Part shown: positions 47,740-56,014 of the stretch, in pieces
Layout of the letters: each line of letters begins with the position of its first letter
Numbering within the stretch: position 1 is the stretch's first letter
Assembly (NCBI RefSeq): GCF_021271205.1
Contig: NZ_JAIWKS010000006.1
Span: 186,001 to 250,000 of the forward strand
Direction of reading: 5' to 3'
Source: Pseudomonas uvaldensis
GTDB taxonomy: Bacteria > Pseudomonadota > Gammaproteobacteria > Pseudomonadales > Pseudomonadaceae
Length of the DNA: 64,000 bases
The notes under the pieces: generated by a model
Told to the model about the DNA's origin: nothing
The model's input: the letters and a program-made list of their open reading frames with translations, nothing else
The model's database searches: none
Program-made: the position numbers and the translations under genes

Positions 47740-48597
47740 TCAACCGCTACCCCGCGCGGAGGGATGCGGGTGCATGACCGCCCGCTGACGTTCTTCCTGC
47801 AGGAATTTCATGATGATGGGCGCCACGGCCTCGGCGCGGGTAATCAGGAACAGGTGCCCGTCATCGATGATGTGCAATTGGGAATTGGGGATACGCCAGG
47901 CCAGCAGGCGCATGTTGATCAGCGGAATCAGCGGATCGTCGTCGCCGGCCAGGATCAGGGTCGGCTGATGGATCTTGTGCAGCCAGTGGATGCTGGTCCA
48001 GCCCAGCCCCGCGAACAGTTGCCAGTAATAACCGAGCTTGCCGGCCGAGCGTACCCGGGCCGCATGGCTGGTCGCCAGGTTCGGGTCGCGACGGAACGAG
48101 CCGCCGTAGATCAGTGGAGCGATGCGCAGTACGTGCGATGGCTGAACATAGCGACGAGGGCTCGCCATCATCCACAGCACCTTGGGTTTGCCCGGCACCA
48201 TTACCGCGCCGGCGGCGGTAGCGGCCAATATCAACTTCTTGCAGCGTTCCGGGTAGTCGTGGGCGAACTGCTGGGCCAGGGCGCCGCCCCAGGACACGCC
48301 GACCACGCTGACCTGCCCGTAGTCGAGATAATCGAGCATCCGTGCGGCAAGCTTTGCCAGCCCGGGAAAACGATAGGGCCGGCTGGGCGTCGACGAGCCG
48401 CCAACGCCGGGCACGTCGAAGGCGATGACCTCCAGGTCCGGGTCCAGGGCCTCGATGAACGGAAATACCAGCTCCAGGTTGGCGCCGATACCGTTGAAGA
48501 TCAGCAGAGGCGTCAAGTGAGGCTTGCCGGGACGTACCGCGGTGCGCAGGGTCTGGCCATCCAGATCGACGGTACGAAAGATGTACGGTTGCGGCAT
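47740..48597 (-). CDS. phaZ: Intracellular mcl-PHA depolymerase
   Basis: 285 residues, alpha/beta hydrolase; Ser102 in GVSWGGALAQ, an Asp in ILAGDDDPLIP and a His in IIDDGHLFLI form the triad, as in P. putida PhaZ. Mobilises stored PHA to 3-hydroxy acids. Between the two synthase genes, the usual order. No signal peptide, so cytoplasmic and granule-bound. Confidence 0.96.
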   Translation of the reverse strand: MPQPYIFRTVDLDGQTLRTAVRPGKPHLTPLLIFNGIGANLELVFPFIEALDPDLEVIAFDVPGVGGSSTPSRPYRFPGLAKLAARMLDYLDYGQVSVVGVSWGGALAQQFAHDYPERCKKLILAATAAGAVMVPGKPKVLWMMASPRRYVQPSHVLRIAPLIYGGSFRRDPNLATSHAARVRSAGKLGYYWQLFAGLGWTSIHWLHKIHQPTLILAGDDDPLIPLINMRLLAWRIPNSQLHIIDDGHLFLITRAEAVAPIIMKFLQEERQRAVMHPHPSARGSG

Positions 48598-48660
48598 GCT
48601 TCAAGCCCTGTGGGTCATGTCTGGGATACCTGTGTTCGGTCTGAAAGACCGAGTCGCTGC

Positions 48661-48815
48661 CTTCGCGAGCAAGCCCGCTCCCACAACGGGTTGGTGTGAG
48701 CCTGGCCTCCCGGTTCACATCGATCCGACTGTGGGAGCGGGCTTGCTCGCGAAGAGGGCCTTGCATTCAATCTCAATGTCGGCTGCGGGAGTACTTTCGT
48801 GAGCAAGCCCACCCC
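48661..48815. repeat. REP cluster between phaC1 and phaZ
   Basis: An inverted pair of the common family at 48662-48685 and 48731-48754 plus a third, degenerate copy (TTTCGTGAGCAAGCCCACCC, from 48788). Located in the 240-nt gap inside the pha operon. Confidence 0.85.
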
Positions 48816-48837
48816 CGCGCCAGACGAGCAGCAGCCC

Positions 48838-50517
48838 TCACCGCTCATGCACATAAGTACCCGGCGCCGCCTCGCCCGCCACATAGGTCTTGTTGCCCAG
48901 CACGGTCGGGGCCTTTTTCAGCTTGCCCGAGCGCTCGGCTTGCCAGGCTTGCCAGTGCAGCCACCAGGAGTCGGTATGCTTGGTGGAGTTTTCCTGCCAA
49001 TCCTCGGGGTTGGCCGGCAGGTCTTCGCCGGTCATGTAGCGTGACTTGGGATTGCCCGGTGGGTTGAGAATGCTCTGGATATGACCGCTGCTCGACAGCA
49101 CGAAGTCCACTTTGCCGCCAAACAGCTGTGCCGACTTGTAGCAGGACTTCCAGGGGGTAATGTGGTCGTTGGTGCCGGCCAGGGCAAAGATGTCGCAGGT
49201 GACCTGCTTGAGGTCAATCGGCGTGCCGCACACTTCAAGCGCGTTGGGGCGAGTCAACGGGTTGGTCTTGAACATTTCGATAAGGTCGCCGTGGAATGCC
49301 GCCGGTAGCCTCGTGGTGTCGTTGTTCCAGAACAGGATATCGAATACCGGCGGTTCGTTGCCCAGCAGGTAGTTGTTGACCCAATAGTTCCAGATCAGGT
49401 CGTTGGGCCGCATCCAGGCGAAGACCTTGGCCATGTCGCGGCCTTCGAGCACGCCGGCCTGATAGGAATGACGCTTGGCGGTCTCCAGGGTCTGTTCGTC
49501 GACGAACAGCGCTACGTCGGTGTCCAGCGTGGTGTCGAGCACGCTCACCAGCAGGGTCAGGGCGTTGACTTTTTTCTCGCCGAGGGCGGCGTAGTGGCCC
49601 AGCAGCGCGGTGCAGGTGATGCCACCCGAGCACGCGCCGAGCATGTTCACATCCTTGCTGCCGGTGATGGCCGTGACCACATCCACCGCTTCCTTGAGCG
49701 CCTCGATGTAGGTCGACAGGCCCCACTCGCGCTGTTCCTTGGTGGGGTTGCGCCAACTGACGATGAAAGTCTGCACGTTGCTGCGCAGGCAGAAGCGGGC
49801 CAGGCTCTTGTCCGGGCTCAGGTCGAAAACGTAGAACTTGTTGATCTGTGGCGGCACCACCAGCAGCGGTCGTTCGTGGACCTGCTCGGTGATGGGCCGG
49901 TACTGGATCAGCTCCAGCACGTCGTTGCGAAACACCACGGCGCCTTCGGTCACGCCCAGGCTTTTGCCCACTTCGAATGCGCCCATATCGACCTGGCTCG
50001 GCATTCCGCCGTTGTGCACCAAGTCCTTGGCCAGGTGGGACAGGCCATCGAGCAGGCTCTTGCCACCGGTTTCGAAGAAACGCTTGACGGCCGCCGGGTT
50101 GGCCGCGGTATTGGTCGGCGCCATCGCTTCGGTCATGAGGTTGATGACGAAGTGCCCGCGGCTGATGTCCTGGGGCGGGAGATTGCTTTCATCGATCCAG
50201 GCGTGCAGCTCCTTGCGCCACGCCAGGTAGGTTTGCAGATAACGCTTGTAGAGAGGGTTCTGGCTCCAGGCCGGATCGGTGAAGCGGCGGTCGTCGCTCG
50301 AAGGCTGCAGTTCGGATTTACCGAACAGGACTTTCTTGAGTTCGACGCCAAAATGGGCAACGTGCCTGGCACTGTGCAGCGGTTGCTTGAGGGTCTGGGT
50401 CAGCACCATTCGGGCAGAGGCCAGCAGGTCTTTCCTGCGCAAGCCGACGACGGGGTTCAAGCCAAGGGTATTCTCCGAAGCCTGGTTCTTCAGGTCATCG
50501 TTGTTCTTGTTGCTCAT
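48838..50517 (-). CDS. phaC1: Class II PHA synthase PhaC1
   Basis: 559 residues, the main mcl-PHA synthase. Cys296 in MLGACSGGITCTAL, Asp in GTNDHITPWKSCY and His in SSSGHIQSILNPPGNP form the triad. The N-terminus MSNKNNDDLKNQASE is encoded by a CA-rich stretch matching the Hfq/Crc motif. GGAG lies 8 nt before the ATG. First gene of phaC1-phaZ-phaC2-phaD. Confidence 0.97.
   Translation of the reverse strand: MSNKNNDDLKNQASENTLGLNPVVGLRRKDLLASARMVLTQTLKQPLHSARHVAHFGVELKKVLFGKSELQPSSDDRRFTDPAWSQNPLYKRYLQTYLAWRKELHAWIDESNLPPQDISRGHFVINLMTEAMAPTNTAANPAAVKRFFETGGKSLLDGLSHLAKDLVHNGGMPSQVDMGAFEVGKSLGVTEGAVVFRNDVLELIQYRPITEQVHERPLLVVPPQINKFYVFDLSPDKSLARFCLRSNVQTFIVSWRNPTKEQREWGLSTYIEALKEAVDVVTAITGSKDVNMLGACSGGITCTALLGHYAALGEKKVNALTLLVSVLDTTLDTDVALFVDEQTLETAKRHSYQAGVLEGRDMAKVFAWMRPNDLIWNYWVNNYLLGNEPPVFDILFWNNDTTRLPAAFHGDLIEMFKTNPLTRPNALEVCGTPIDLKQVTCDIFALAGTNDHITPWKSCYKSAQLFGGKVDFVLSSSGHIQSILNPPGNPKSRYMTGEDLPANPEDWQENSTKHTDSWWLHWQAWQAERSGKLKKAPTVLGNKTYVAGEAAPGTYVHER
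50501..50511 (-). promoter_or_regulatory. CA-rich (Hfq/Crc) motif at the phaC1 start
   Basis: On the coding strand the codons just after ATG read AACAAGAACAA, containing two overlapping AAnAAnAA motifs. Crc-dependent translational control of phaC1 has been reported in P. putida; this is a plausible site for it here. Confidence 0.6.
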
Positions 50518-50791
50518 CTACGACGCTCCATTGTCAGACGAGTACCCGGACCATGCCGTAAAGCCACACAGCCAATACCAGGTACGCTGCTCGGGTGACC
50601 GTTAATTCCGCATCGAGATCAATGAGGAAACATGTGCAAAGAAACTCCCCGGTTCCTTTGCAGGGAACTTGCCAGCTCCATTGGTTACCCGAGTTTAATT
50701 TTTTTCGCAAGCAGGCCAGTCATTGACGCTGCTGCGCGGGCATTGAAGCAGATGAGTCTAGAAAATTCGCCCTAAAGCGCCAGCCCTTGAG

Positions 50792-51169
50792 CTAGAGCAT
50801 CAGCTTGACGACGGACTCGTTGGGATCGCGGGTTTTACCGGCGGCCTTGAGCTCGGCGAGATAATCGTTCCACAGGTCTTCCTGACGCACCGCCAACTGG
50901 TACAGATAGTCCCAGGTGAACAGTCCGCTGTCATGGCCGTCGTCGAAGGTCAGTTTCAGTGCGTATTGGCCGGCCGGTTCGATCTTGGTCAGGCCGACGC
51001 CAAGCTTGCCGTATTGCAGGATGGGTTTGCCGTGGCCCTGGACCTCGGCGGAAGGCGAGTGCACTCGCAGGAATTCGGCGGGCAGGTGGTACTCCTCGTC
51101 CGGCGCGTACTTCAGCGTCAGGGTCCTGGAGGCCTTGTGCAGGTTGATGGCGGTGGGGAGTTTGGTCAT
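50792..51169 (-). CDS. DUF971 family protein
   Basis: 125 residues. The DUF971 (gamma-butyrobetaine hydroxylase N-terminal-like) fold is suggested by LTLKYAPDEEYHLPAEFLRV, VGLTKIEPAGQYALKLTFDD and the late SGLFTWDYLYQLAVRQEDLW. These small proteins are often linked to iron-sulfur or Mrp-type functions, but no role is established for this gene. Start at 51169 (MTKLPTAINLHKAS); the longer frame runs into the REP. Lies between hslU and phaC1, a conserved Pseudomonas order. Confidence 0.82.
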   Translation of the reverse strand: MTKLPTAINLHKASRTLTLKYAPDEEYHLPAEFLRVHSPSAEVQGHGKPILQYGKLGVGLTKIEPAGQYALKLTFDDGHDSGLFTWDYLYQLAVRQEDLWNDYLAELKAAGKTRDPNESVVKLML

Positions 51170-51210
51170 GGCCTGTGATCCGTAGGGTATGGCGCGTCCA
51201 CTTGTCTCCC

Positions 51211-51280
51211 TGTGGGAGCACGACTTGCCGGCGATGGCGTACTGACAGACGCCATCGCCGGCAAGCCGTGCCCCCACAGA
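51211..51280. repeat. REP-like inverted repeat, AGCACGRCTTGCCGGCGATGGCG variant
   Basis: TGTGGGAGCACGACTTGCCG (51211) and its inverse ending in GCCCCCACA (51280), with the palindrome continuing through GGCGATGGCGT. Same outer GTGGGAGC as the common REP but a different core. Between hslU and the DUF971 gene. Confidence 0.8.
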
Positions 51281-51292
51281 GAAGACGCCGGG

Positions 51293-52630
51293 TTACAGGA
51301 TATACCGCGACAGGTCTTCGTTCTGCGCCAATTCACCCAGGTGGCTGTTGACGTACTCGGCGTCGATCCGGATCGGCGTTTCGCTGTGGGCGCTGGCCAG
51401 GTCGCCGGCGCTGAACGAGACTTCCTCGAGCAGGCGTTCGAGCAGCGTGTGCAGGCGACGAGCACCGATGTTCTCGGTCTTCTCGTTGACCTGCCAGGCA
51501 ATCTGCGCCAGACGCTTGATACCTTCCGGTGCAAACTCGATGTCCAGGCCTTCGGTCTTGAGCAGTGCACAGTACTGTTCGGTCAGCGACGCATGGGGCT
51601 CGCTCAGGATGCGTTCGAAGTCTTCCGGAGACAGCGCCTTGAGTTCGACACGGATCGGCAGGCGGCCTTGCAGCTCCGGTACCAGGTCGCTCGGCTTGCT
51701 CAGGTGGAACGCGCCGGAGGCGATGAACAGGATGTGATCGGTCTTGACCATGCCCAGCTTGGTGTTGACCGTGCAGCCTTCGATCAATGGCAGCAGGTCG
51801 CGTTGCACGCCCTCGCGGGATACATCGGCTCCGCCGACGTTGCCACGCTTGGCAACCTTGTCGATTTCGTCGATGAACACGATGCCGTGCTGTTCGACCG
51901 CTTCCAGGGCCTTGGCCTTCAACTCTTCTTCATTGACCAGGCGGCTGGCTTCTTCATCGCGCACCAGTTTCAGCGCTTCCTTGACCTTGAGCTTGCGGCT
52001 TTTCTTCTTGCCCTTGCCCATATTGGCGAACAGGTTTTGCAGCTGGTTGGTCATTTCTTCCATGCCCGGCGGCGCGGAGATGTCGACGCCGGTCATCTCG
52101 GCCACTTCGATCTCGATTTCCTTGTCGTCCAATTGCCCTTCGCGCAGGCGCTTGCGGAACAACTGGCGGGTGTTGGAATCCTGGGTCGCGGCGGTATCGG
52201 CGTTGAAACCCATGCGCGCCGGAGGCAGCAGCGCGTCGAGGATGCGCTCTTCGGCGGCGTCTTCGGCGCGGTGGCGTACCTTGGTGATTTCCTGCTCGCG
52301 CAGCAACTTGATGGCGGCGTCGGCCAGGTCGCGGATGATCGACTCGACGTCACGGCCGACATAGCCGACTTCGGTGAACTTGGTGGCTTCGACCTTGATG
52401 AACGGCGCGTTGGCAAGCTTGGCCAGGCGACGGGCGATTTCGGTCTTGCCGACGCCGGTCGGGCCGATCATCAGGATGTTTTTGGGGGTTACTTCGACGC
52501 GCAACTCTTCGGGCAATTGCATCCGGCGCCAGCGGTTACGCAGGGCAATGGCGACGGCGCGCTTGGCATCGTCCTGGCCGATGATGTGGCGGTTGAGTTC
52601 GTGGACGATTTCGCGGGGAGTCATGGACAT
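51293..52630 (-). CDS. hslU: ATP-dependent protease ATPase subunit HslU (ClpY)
   Basis: 445 residues, AAA+ unfoldase that feeds HslV. Walker [34 protein letters not shown] pore-loop region, Walker [15 protein letters not shown] and the C-terminal sensor 2 segment. Also needed by the I domain between them (about 110-240). Start [13 protein letters not shown]; a second ATG two codons in is possible. Follows hslV by 54 nt. Confidence 0.97.
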   Translation of the reverse strand: MSMTPREIVHELNRHIIGQDDAKRAVAIALRNRWRRMQLPEELRVEVTPKNILMIGPTGVGKTEIARRLAKLANAPFIKVEATKFTEVGYVGRDVESIIRDLADAAIKLLREQEITKVRHRAEDAAEERILDALLPPARMGFNADTAATQDSNTRQLFRKRLREGQLDDKEIEIEVAEMTGVDISAPPGMEEMTNQLQNLFANMGKGKKKSRKLKVKEALKLVRDEEASRLVNEEELKAKALEAVEQHGIVFIDEIDKVAKRGNVGGADVSREGVQRDLLPLIEGCTVNTKLGMVKTDHILFIASGAFHLSKPSDLVPELQGRLPIRVELKALSPEDFERILSEPHASLTEQYCALLKTEGLDIEFAPEGIKRLAQIAWQVNEKTENIGARRLHTLLERLLEEVSFSAGDLASAHSETPIRIDAEYVNSHLGELAQNEDLSRYIL

Positions 52631-52684
52631 AATAATTGGCGGTCCTCAAACAAGAATGAGCCGTGGCGCTGGGCCTGGACAGGC

Positions 52685-53215
52685 TTACTCCGCGAGATCC
52701 TGCTCCTCAATGGTTTGGGTATGGTTGGTGAAGACGCAGATGTCGCCGGCGATGCCCAGGGCAGTCTCGACGATTTCACGGGCAGACAGGTCGGTTTTTT
52801 TCAGCAGGGCGCTGGCCGCGGCCTGGGCGTAGGCGCCGCCGGAACCCATGGCGATCAGGCCGTCTTCGGGCTCAACGACGTCGCCATTGCCGGTGATGAT
52901 CAGCGAGGCGTCCTTGTTGGCGACCGCGAGCATGGCTTCGAGGCGGCTCAGGGAGCGGTCGGTGCGCCATTCCTTGGCCAGCTCCACGGCGGCGCGAATC
53001 AGGTGCCCCTGATGTTTCTCAAGCTGGCCTTCGAAACGCTCGAACAGGGTGAAGGCATCGGCGGTAGCGCCGGCAAAACCGGCGATGACCTGGCCGTGGT
53101 ACAGGCGACGGACTTTCTTCGCGTTGCCTTTCATCACGGTATTGCCCAGTGAAACCTGGCCGTCGCCGCCCATGACGACTTTGCCATGACGGCGGACTGA
53201 AACGATGGTGGTCAA
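52685..53215 (-). CDS. hslV: ATP-dependent protease peptidase subunit HslV (ClpQ)
   Basis: 176 residues, the standard length. Threonine protease: removal of the initiator Met exposes Thr2 ([19 protein letters not shown]). That requirement fixes the start at the TTG codon at 53215, with GGAG upstream; the longer reading frame beginning five codons earlier would bury the catalytic threonine. Forms a dodecamer capped by HslU. Confidence 0.95.
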   Translation of the reverse strand: MTTIVSVRRHGKVVMGGDGQVSLGNTVMKGNAKKVRRLYHGQVIAGFAGATADAFTLFERFEGQLEKHQGHLIRAAVELAKEWRTDRSLSRLEAMLAVANKDASLIITGNGDVVEPEDGLIAMGSGGAYAQAAASALLKKTDLSAREIVETALGIAGDICVFTNHTQTIEEQDLAE

Positions 53216-53327
53216 GGGAAGAGTCTCCACGCAGCGGGGCGAAAATGCCCGGATGAAAACTCATATGGGGGTAGTGTGGTTTTTTTCAACTGCGGGGCGG
53301 GGGTGCTGACAAGCGGTTCGCCTTACC

Positions 53328-53418
53328 TGTGGGAGCAAGGCTTGCCCGCGATGAAGTCAAAGCGGTTCGCCCTTGGGGCCGGAGGCGGCTGCATCGCGGG
53401 CAAGCCTTGCTCCCACAG
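53328..53418. repeat. REP-like inverted repeat, AGCAAGGCTTGCCCGCGAT variant
   Basis: TGTGGGAGCAAGGCTTGCCC with its inverse at the far end (53397-53418), about 50 bp apart. A third core variant of the GTGGGAGC-type repeats in the window, located between the SPOR gene and hslV. Confidence 0.8.
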
Positions 53419-53423
53419 TATGT

Positions 53424-54128
53424 TCAGCGGCTCTGGCGTTGTTGTAACAACAGATTGCTGAAACCGCTGCCGGCCAGTTGCTTCTGGGCCTTGGTCAGCT
53501 CCTCGCGATTGCTGAACGGGCCAACCAGCACCCGATACCAGGTTTCGTCCTTCACGGTCCCGGACTCCACCGACACGGATTGGCCCAGCAGGATGATCTG
53601 CGCCCGGACCTTGTCGGCATCGGCTTCCTTGCGGAATGAACCGGCTTGCAGGAAGAACTTCGTCACCGGGGCGGCTTTCTGCACGGGTGGGGCCGGTGGC
53701 GGCGTGATGCCGGCCAGGGCGGCTTGGGCACGGGCGGTGTCGATCTTCGCCGCTTCAGCCGGAGTGACCGGCGTGGCAGGCACCTGCGGCACTTGCGGTG
53801 TCGGCAGGGTTTTCTCCGGTACGGCCTCGGGCGGCACGATGACTTCCGATTCCGGCAACAAGGTATAGAAGTCGTACTTCGGCTTCACCGGTTGTGTGGG
53901 GCTCGGCGGGGTCTTGTTGGCCTCGGCAATCCGCGTGGCCTTCTGCTGCTCTTGCTTGACGCGCTTGACGTCATCGCCCTGACCCGGTTCCAGCTTCATC
54001 AGGAAAACAATGAAAGCGCCAACCGTCAGGCCGATAGCCATCCACAACCAGCCCGGAATCGGCTTTTTGGCCGGGGGCTGGTAACGACTGGCGCCGCGCT
54101 TGGGTGCAGGTTTTTTCTTGGCGGCCAA
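53424..54128 (-). CDS. SPOR-domain inner-membrane protein (FtsN-like)
   Basis: 234 residues: basic N-terminus (AAKKKPAPKRGASRYQPPAK), one membrane helix (PGWLWMAIGLTVGAFIVFLM, about 25-44), Pro/Ala-rich periplasmic linker and a C-terminal SPOR domain (FFLQAGSFRKEADADKVRAQ ... WYRVLVGPFSNREELTKAQK) that binds denuded septal peptidoglycan. This is the position of an ftsN-like gene in many pseudomonads. Start is TTG, one nt after the argS stop. Function in division is inferred from domain content. Confidence 0.88.
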   Translation of the reverse strand: MAAKKKPAPKRGASRYQPPAKKPIPGWLWMAIGLTVGAFIVFLMKLEPGQGDDVKRVKQEQQKATRIAEANKTPPSPTQPVKPKYDFYTLLPESEVIVPPEAVPEKTLPTPQVPQVPATPVTPAEAAKIDTARAQAALAGITPPPAPPVQKAAPVTKFFLQAGSFRKEADADKVRAQIILLGQSVSVESGTVKDETWYRVLVGPFSNREELTKAQKQLAGSGFSNLLLQQRQSR

Positions 54129-54129
54129 C

Positions 54130-55866
54130 TTACATGCGCTCCAGGGTTTCCAGGCCCAGCAGTTCCAGGCCCTGCTTGAGCGTGCGCGCAGTCAGCGCGG
54201 CAAGGCGCAGGCGGCTTTGCATTTGCTCGGGGGTATCGGCATTGAGGATCGGGCAATTCTCGTAGAAGCTGGAGAACAGGCCGGCCACGTCATACAGATA
54301 CGCACACAGGGTATGCGGCGTGCCTTTGTCGGCCACGTTATTGAGCACTTCGCCGAACTGCGCCAGTTTCGCCGCCAGTTCCTGCTCCTGGGCCGCTTCG
54401 AGCACGATCCGCCCTTCGACTTCATCGAAGCCCTTGCCGAGCTTGCGGAACACGCCGGCCACGCGGGTGTAGGCGTACAACAGGTACGGAGCTGTGTTGC
54501 CTTCGAAGTTGAGCATCAGGTCGAAGTTGAAGCTGTAGTCGCTGGTGCGGTGCTTGGACAGGTCGGCATATTTCACCGCATCGATGCCCACGACCTTGGC
54601 GATCTGGCGCAGCTCGTCTTCGGCCAGGTCCGGGTTCTTGCCCTTGACCAGCGCATAGGCGCGCTCCTGGGCTTCGGTCAACAGGTCGATCAGCTTCACC
54701 GTGCCGCCGTCGCGGGTCTTGAACGGACGGCCGTCGGCGCCGTTCATGGTGCCGAAGCCCATGTGTTCCATTTCCATCGGGCGCGGTACGAAGCCGGCCT
54801 GACGGGCCACTTCGAACACTTGCTGGAAGTGCAGGGCCTGACGCTGGTCGACGAAGTACAGGACCCGGTCCGCCTTGAGCACACCGTTGCGATAGCGCAC
54901 GGCCGCGAGGTCGGTAGTGGCATAGAGATAGCCGCCGTCGGCCTTGACGATGATCACTGGCAGCGGCTCGCCGTCGGCGGTCTTGAACTGGTCGAGGAAC
55001 ACGCACTGGGCGCCGTTGCTCTCCACCAGCATGCCCTTGGCCTTGAGGTCGTTGACCACGTTGATCAGGTCATCGTTATAGGCGCTTTCGCCCATGACGT
55101 CGGCCATGGTCAGTTTGACGTTCAGCAACTCGTAGATTTTCTGGCAATGGGACAGCGAGATGTCCTTGAACCGGGTCCACAGCGCCAGGCACTCGGCATC
55201 GCCGGCCTGCAACTTGACCACCAGGCCACGGGCACGGTCGGCGAACTCCGGGGATTCGTCAAAGCGCTGCTTGGCGGCGCGGTAGAAGTTCTCCAGGTCC
55301 GACAGTTCATCGCTGGTAATCGGGTTTTCCTGGAGATAAGCCATCAGCATGCCGAACTGGGTGCCCCAGTCGCCCACATGGTTCTGACGGATCACGGTGT
55401 CGCCAAGGAACTCCAGCACCCGGGCCACGCCGTCGCCGATGATGGTCGAGCGCAGGTGGCCGACGTGCATTTCCTTGGCGAGGTTGGGGGCCGACAGGTC
55501 CACCACGGTGCGCTGCAGCGGGCCGGCCTTGCGCACGCCGATGCGCTCGTCGGCCAAGGCCGCGTCCAGGCGCGAGGCCAGGGCCTGAGTGTTCTGGAAG
55601 AAATTGATGAACCCGGGGCCGGCGATCTCCGCTTTGGCGACGTTTTCGTCGGCCGGCAGCGCGGCGATGATTTTCTCGGCCAGGTCCCGCGGCTTCATGC
55701 CGGCCGGCTTGGCCAGCATCATGGCGATGTTGCTGGCAAAATCGCCGTGGGTCTTGTCGCGGGTGTTTTCGACCTGAATCGCCGGCGACAGGCCTTCTGG
55801 CAACACACCTTCAGCGACGAGTTGGGTGATGGCTTGCTGGATGAGCTGGCGAATGGTGTCTTTCAT
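54130..55866 (-). CDS. argS: Arginyl-tRNA synthetase
   Basis: 578 residues, class I synthetase. The HIGH-like motif is in [19 protein letters not shown] (about residue 125) and the C-terminal anticodon-binding domain is recognisable (FVMLNFEGN-like segment, [14 protein letters not shown]). As in many ArgRS, the KMSKS motif is not well conserved ([11 protein letters not shown]). Start at ATG 55866 with AAGAGAAG upstream; a TTG five codons earlier is less likely. Confidence 0.97.
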   Translation of the reverse strand: MKDTIRQLIQQAITQLVAEGVLPEGLSPAIQVENTRDKTHGDFASNIAMMLAKPAGMKPRDLAEKIIAALPADENVAKAEIAGPGFINFFQNTQALASRLDAALADERIGVRKAGPLQRTVVDLSAPNLAKEMHVGHLRSTIIGDGVARVLEFLGDTVIRQNHVGDWGTQFGMLMAYLQENPITSDELSDLENFYRAAKQRFDESPEFADRARGLVVKLQAGDAECLALWTRFKDISLSHCQKIYELLNVKLTMADVMGESAYNDDLINVVNDLKAKGMLVESNGAQCVFLDQFKTADGEPLPVIIVKADGGYLYATTDLAAVRYRNGVLKADRVLYFVDQRQALHFQQVFEVARQAGFVPRPMEMEHMGFGTMNGADGRPFKTRDGGTVKLIDLLTEAQERAYALVKGKNPDLAEDELRQIAKVVGIDAVKYADLSKHRTSDYSFNFDLMLNFEGNTAPYLLYAYTRVAGVFRKLGKGFDEVEGRIVLEAAQEQELAAKLAQFGEVLNNVADKGTPHTLCAYLYDVAGLFSSFYENCPILNADTPEQMQSRLRLAALTARTLKQGLELLGLETLERM

Positions 55867-56014
55867 GGTCTTCTCTTTCAACCGCAGGCGCGGCGGCGCT
55901 TCGATGCGCTGGTGGAAAAACTGGGCATTATCCGTGGCGAAGGCGGGCTTGCCAACTGTAGCGGGTCGGTTGGGGCTGTGTGGTGATTATTCGGGCCTCA
56001 TCGCAATTTTGAAT

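Noticed and set aside
50640-50720. Possible sigma-54 promoter for phaC1 (TGGCCTGCTTGCG on the minus strand)
   Set aside because: GG to GC spacing is 9, not 12, so it does not fit the -24/-12 geometry.
54100-55986. 628-residue plus-strand frame opposite argS
   Set aside because: Antisense shadow of argS; composition is biased to His, Gln, Val and Leu, as expected for a shadow.
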